Source of the DNA: Streptomyces sp. SAT1
Lineage (GTDB): Bacteria; Actinomycetota; Actinomycetes; Streptomycetales; Streptomycetaceae
Assembly: GCF_001654495.1 (NCBI RefSeq)
Contig: NZ_CP015849.1
Location: 1,874,501-1,938,500, forward strand
Direction of reading: 5' to 3'
DNA: 64,000 bases
Positions 61,822 through 64,000 of this stretch are shown piece after piece (positions within the stretch are counted from its first letter, which is position 1; every line of letters begins with the position of its first letter). The position numbers and the translations under genes were made by a program. The notes below the pieces were generated by a model. That model was not told where the DNA came from. It searched no databases and saw nothing but the letters and a program-made list of their open reading frames with translations.

Positions 61822-62115
61822 ACCGTCCTCGTCGCCTGACGCACCGTCAACCGCCGTGCCCCGCCGCCTCCGACGGGGCCACCGGGACTGTGTGAATTCG
61901 AGCACAAGAACTTACCGCTCAGTAGTGGCCGAGACGACGCGGTCCCGGGCGTCCCCGCAGATGAGGGCGCCGACCGGGGCCGCGTCGCCCTTTTGGCCCG
62001 CGATGTCAGGGCTTCACCGCTGTTTGACCGGTCGGTCACGCCCTGGTAACACCAGACAGTGACCCTGGTTCCACACCATCCGCGTCCGGAGCCGTTACGA
62101 GGGGGGACCTCCACC
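61822..62115. promoter_or_regulatory. promoter with overlapping palindrome upstream of the 66-aa gene
   Basis: TTGACC (62024-62029) and TAACAC (62047-62052) are spaced 17 bases, a good vegetative-type promoter. TGACCG-GT-CGGTCA (62025-62038), a perfect 14-bp palindrome, overlaps the -35 and half the spacer, so it could be a repressor site. GGGGGGA at about 62100-62106 is the ribosome-binding site of the following gene. Nothing else was recognised in the region. Confidence 0.55.
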
Positions 62116-62316
62116 ATGCAGGCCGCGCCCGTCCGTGCCACCGCCATCCCGTCCTTCTCGGTCGCACTCCGTGCGGTCGAGTCGCTGCTCATGAGCGGCG
62201 GCCAGCGCACCGCCCGCCGCAACGCCTGGACCTCCGTGCTGGAGGACCGCCGCCGCGCCAAGGACCGGGTCGAGGCGCAGCGCGTCCTCGACCGCTTCCC
62301 GGCCGTACGCCCGTAG
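62116..62316 (+). CDS. small conserved hypothetical protein (66 aa)
   Basis: Begins MQAAPVRATAIPSFSVALRAVE. Basic, Arg-rich C-terminal half (QRTARRNAWTSVLEDRRRAKDRVEAQRVLDRFP) predicted helical. No membrane helix or signal. A strong Shine-Dalgarno sequence and a well-formed promoter upstream support it as a real gene. Family not recognised; neighbours lipA and the DUF4191 gene are conserved in Streptomyces. Confidence 0.75.
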   Translation: MQAAPVRATAIPSFSVALRAVESLLMSGGQRTARRNAWTSVLEDRRRAKDRVEAQRVLDRFPAVRP

Positions 62317-62431
62317 CGCGCGCCCCGCCGTACACCTGCGCCCGCGCCCCGTCGCACGCCCGCGCCGCGCCCCGTCGTGCGCCCGCGGCCGGGGGCCGGG
62401 CACTGCGTCGTCGGCCACTCGCGGGGGCACG

Positions 62432-62437
62432 TAGACT
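62432..62437 (+). promoter_or_regulatory. -10-like element, probable leaderless start of DUF4191 gene
   Basis: TAGACT ends 7 bases before the ATG at 62445 and no Shine-Dalgarno is present. Confidence 0.5.
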
Positions 62438-62444
62438 TCGTGGC

Positions 62445-63149
62445 ATGGCGAGGAAGGAAACCGCAGCCGAGGCTGCCAACCCGGGGCGACTGAAGCAGAT
62501 CGCCCTGACGTACAAGATGACCCGCAAGGCCGATCCGAAGATCGGTCTCGTACTCGCGGCTGTCGGCATCGTCGTCTTCGGTGTCCTTCTCGGGATCGGC
62601 TTCTTGATCGGCCACCCCGTCTATCTGGGCATCCTGGGCCTCCTGCTCGCCTTCCTGGCGATGGCGATCGTCTTCGGCCGCCGGGCCGAGCGGGCCGCCT
62701 TCGGGCAGATGGAGGGGCAGCCGGGCGCCGCCGCCGCGGTGCTGGACAACATCGGCCGCGGCTGGACCACCACCCCGGCCGTCGCCATGAACCGCAGCCA
62801 GGACGTGGTGCACCGCGCGGTCGGCAAGGCCGGCATCGTGCTGGTCGCCGAGGGCAACCCGAACCGGGTGAAGACCCTGCTCGCCGCCGAGAAGAAGAAG
62901 ATGAACCGCATCGTCGCGGACGTCCCCGTGCGTGATGTGATCGTCGGCACCGGCGAAGGCCAGGTCGAGCTGAAGAAGCTGCGCACGACCATGCTGAAGT
63001 TCCCCCGCGTGCTGACCGGCCCCCAGGTGACCGCCACCAACGACCGGCTGCGCGCCCTGGGCGACCTGATGAGCAACATGCCGCTGCCGAAGGGCCCGAT
63101 GCCCAAGGGCATGCGGATGCCGCGAGGCGGCGGCCCGAAGGCGCGCTGA
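62445..63149 (+). CDS. DUF4191 membrane protein
   Basis: 234 residues. Short basic N-terminus (MARKETAAEAANPGRLKQIALTYKMTRKADP), two membrane helices about residues 36-57 and 61-80, and a soluble C-terminal domain with GQPGAAAAVLDNIGRGWTTTPAVAMNRSQDVVHRAVGKAGIVLV and LKKLRTTMLKFPRVLTGPQV. Actinobacterial family of unknown function. The gene is followed by a bidirectional hairpin before the convergent RDD gene. Confidence 0.9.
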   Translation: MARKETAAEAANPGRLKQIALTYKMTRKADPKIGLVLAAVGIVVFGVLLGIGFLIGHPVYLGILGLLLAFLAMAIVFGRRAERAAFGQMEGQPGAAAAVLDNIGRGWTTTPAVAMNRSQDVVHRAVGKAGIVLVAEGNPNRVKTLLAAEKKKMNRIVADVPVRDVIVGTGEGQVELKKLRTTMLKFPRVLTGPQVTATNDRLRALGDLMSNMPLPKGPMPKGMRMPRGGGPKAR

Positions 63150-63190
63150 GCCTTCCCCGCCGTACGAGCGGACAGCGTACGAGCGACGTA

Positions 63191-63234
63191 CGACGAGAGG
63201 GGCGCCCGGAGTGATCCGGGCGCCCCTCTCGTCG
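63191..63234. terminator. bidirectional terminator
   Basis: Perfect 20-bp inverted repeat, loop GTGA (arms 63191-63210 CGACGAGAGGGGCGCCCGGA and 63215-63234), between convergent DUF4191 and RDD genes. Confidence 0.9.
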
Positions 63235-63311
63235 TCGTTGCCGTGCCGCCTTGGGCGGGCCGCGGCCGCCGGGGCTCTACAGCCTCACAGCCCCCACAGC
63301 CCCCACAGCCC

Positions 63312-63779
63312 CTACAGCCGCACCTCGACCGTGCCCGCGAGCCGGTCGTGCAGGCCACGGCCGTCGCGGTCCCAGATCAGCGCCGGGAGGGCCAGGAAGA
63401 GCAGCACCGTGCGCAGCAGGGCGCGCAGCGGCTGGACGCGGCCGGTGCCGAGGGCGACCACCCGCAGCCCGAGCAGCCGCTTGCCGGGGGTGCAGCCGAC
63501 CGTGCCGAGGGTGAGCACCATCAGCACGAGGAGGATGAGCGGGCCCCACACCTGGGCCGCCTCGTTGTAACTGTCGGCGATGAGGCCGTATGCGATCAGG
63601 AGGCACAGGCCCCAGTCGACGGCCAGGGCGGCGAGCCGCCTGCCCGGCCGGGCGATCGAGCCGGGGCCCTGCTCCGGCAGTCCGAGCTGTTCACCCCGGT
63701 AACCGAAGTCGGCGCCCGCGTCCTCCATGGCCGCGCGCGGTCCGGAGAGCCACGATCCCACTGCTTGCCTGTTGTCCAC
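63312..63779 (-). CDS. RDD-family membrane protein
   Basis: 155 residues from GTG 63779 (MDNRQAVGSWLSGPRAAMED). TACCGT lies 6 bases upstream on the minus strand with no Shine-Dalgarno, so it is probably leaderless. The RDD core includes ARPGRRLAALAVDWGLCLLIAYGL, a second helix (LILLVLMVLTLGTVGC) and a third (LRTVLLFLALPALIWDRDGRGLHDRLAGTVEVRL). Function unknown. Divergent from glnA. Confidence 0.88.
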   Translation of the reverse strand: MDNRQAVGSWLSGPRAAMEDAGADFGYRGEQLGLPEQGPGSIARPGRRLAALAVDWGLCLLIAYGLIADSYNEAAQVWGPLILLVLMVLTLGTVGCTPGKRLLGLRVVALGTGRVQPLRALLRTVLLFLALPALIWDRDGRGLHDRLAGTVEVRL

Positions 63780-63852
63780 CCGTCCACGGTACTGCGAGGC
63801 TGGAGGGAGGACGGCCGCCGGGGTGTCCACGGACGTGACCCCGCCCCGGCCG

Positions 63853-63891
63853 GTTAACTTCTGCGAAACAAATGGGTCACGCCCGGGAAAT
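63853..63891 (+). promoter_or_regulatory. GlnR box of glnA
   Basis: Two direct half-site pairs spaced exactly six bases: GTTAAC (63853-63858) - GAAAC (63865-63869) - GTCAC (63876-63880) - GAAAT (63887-63891). This matches the GlnR consensus gTnAC-n6-GaAAC known upstream of Streptomyces nitrogen genes. The site lies about 100 bases before the glnA start. Confidence 0.85.
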
Positions 63892-63986
63892 CACCCGTCC
63901 CTAGGGTCGAGGCACCGTGTGCCACCGCACTGGCCGCACGCACGATCTACCACCCCGGCGGGACGGTCGGGAGTAGGAGGAGCTGG

Positions 63987-64000
63987 ATGTTCCAGAACGC
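63987..64000 (+). CDS. glnA: glutamine synthetase type I, 5' end only
   Basis: Only ATG TTC CAG AAC GC is present, the first four residues MFQN and the start of a fifth, cut by the window edge. GTAGGAGGAG is upstream as the ribosome-binding site. MFQNA is the expected start of actinobacterial GlnA, and the GlnR box and neighbouring lipA/DUF4191/RDD genes fit the known Streptomyces gene order. Confidence 0.8.

Overview
The window is a high-GC actinobacterial chromosome segment, almost certainly from a Streptomyces. The evidence is the extreme G+C bias at third codon positions, frequent GTG starts, the order erpA/nadA ... pspA ... cobU/cobT/cobS ... pepA/lpdA/sucB/aceE ... lipB/lipA ... glnA, and several genes that look leaderless. 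Most of it is conserved core chromosome. One block, about 4.4-18.1 kb, is accessory. All calls were made by reading the sequence and its translations; no database search or structure prediction was run.

Layout. (1) 0.1-4.4 kb: a small hypothetical gene, a secreted or anchored hypothetical protein, then divergent erpA (Fe-S carrier) and nadA (quinolinate synthase) with a nested palindrome between them. (2) 4.4-18.1 kb, accessory island: a 2098-residue exported RHS/YD-repeat protein (SpvB-like N-terminus, RHS core ending in DPDGL, then a 258-residue variable C-terminus with lower G+C in its distal part). A small membrane protein lies immediately downstream and is a candidate immunity protein. 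About 3.5 kb away is a nearly identical duplicated RHS-core fragment with its own downstream membrane-protein gene. Between them sits a precisely bounded IS4-family element (12-bp perfect terminal inverted repeats, 10-bp target duplication, frameshifted transposase). Divergent from the RHS gene is a 1031-residue exported DNRLRE/FG-GAP protein. (3) 18.2-25.5 kb, minus strand: an RND efflux pump, a NarL-type two-component system, PspAA and PspA, which look like an envelope-stress cluster. (4) 25.8-42.1 kb: DUF3043 protein, methyltransferase (apparent CTG start), a MITE-like hairpin element, HtrA-like lipoprotein protease, the late cobalamin genes cobU, cobT and cobS interleaved with a methyltransferase, a DUF2156/MprF-like protein and membrane proteins, an RDD protein, a GH114 lipoprotein and pepA. 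(5) 42.4-49.5 kb: lpdA, sucB/aceF-type E2, a GntR regulator and aceE, which are the 2-oxoacid dehydrogenase subunits. A 17-bp palindrome overlaps the candidate aceE promoter. (6) 49.6-59.7 kb: WYL regulator, DUF4240 protein, PGRP-type amidase, MarP-like protease, GNAT acetyltransferase, TIGR01777 epimerase, FAD oxidoreductase, and a TPR-containing regulator. (7) 59.9-64 kb: lipB and lipA (the lipoate needed by the E2 subunits above), small conserved genes, a DUF4191 protein, an RDD protein, and the first 14 bases of glnA behind a well-formed GlnR box.

Functional links. lipB/lipA make the lipoyl cofactor carried by the two lipoyl domains of the E2 protein, which works with AceE and Lpd. CobU, CobT and CobS complete the nucleotide loop of cobalamin. 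PspA/PspAA, the two-component system and the RND pump are all envelope functions on one strand. The RHS island is the most likely place for undescribed biology: a polymorphic-toxin-like protein with a replaceable C-terminus, candidate membrane immunity proteins and evidence of recent duplication. Intergenic DNA contains an unusual number of short tandem duplications (9-44 bp units), several of which extend into reading frames.
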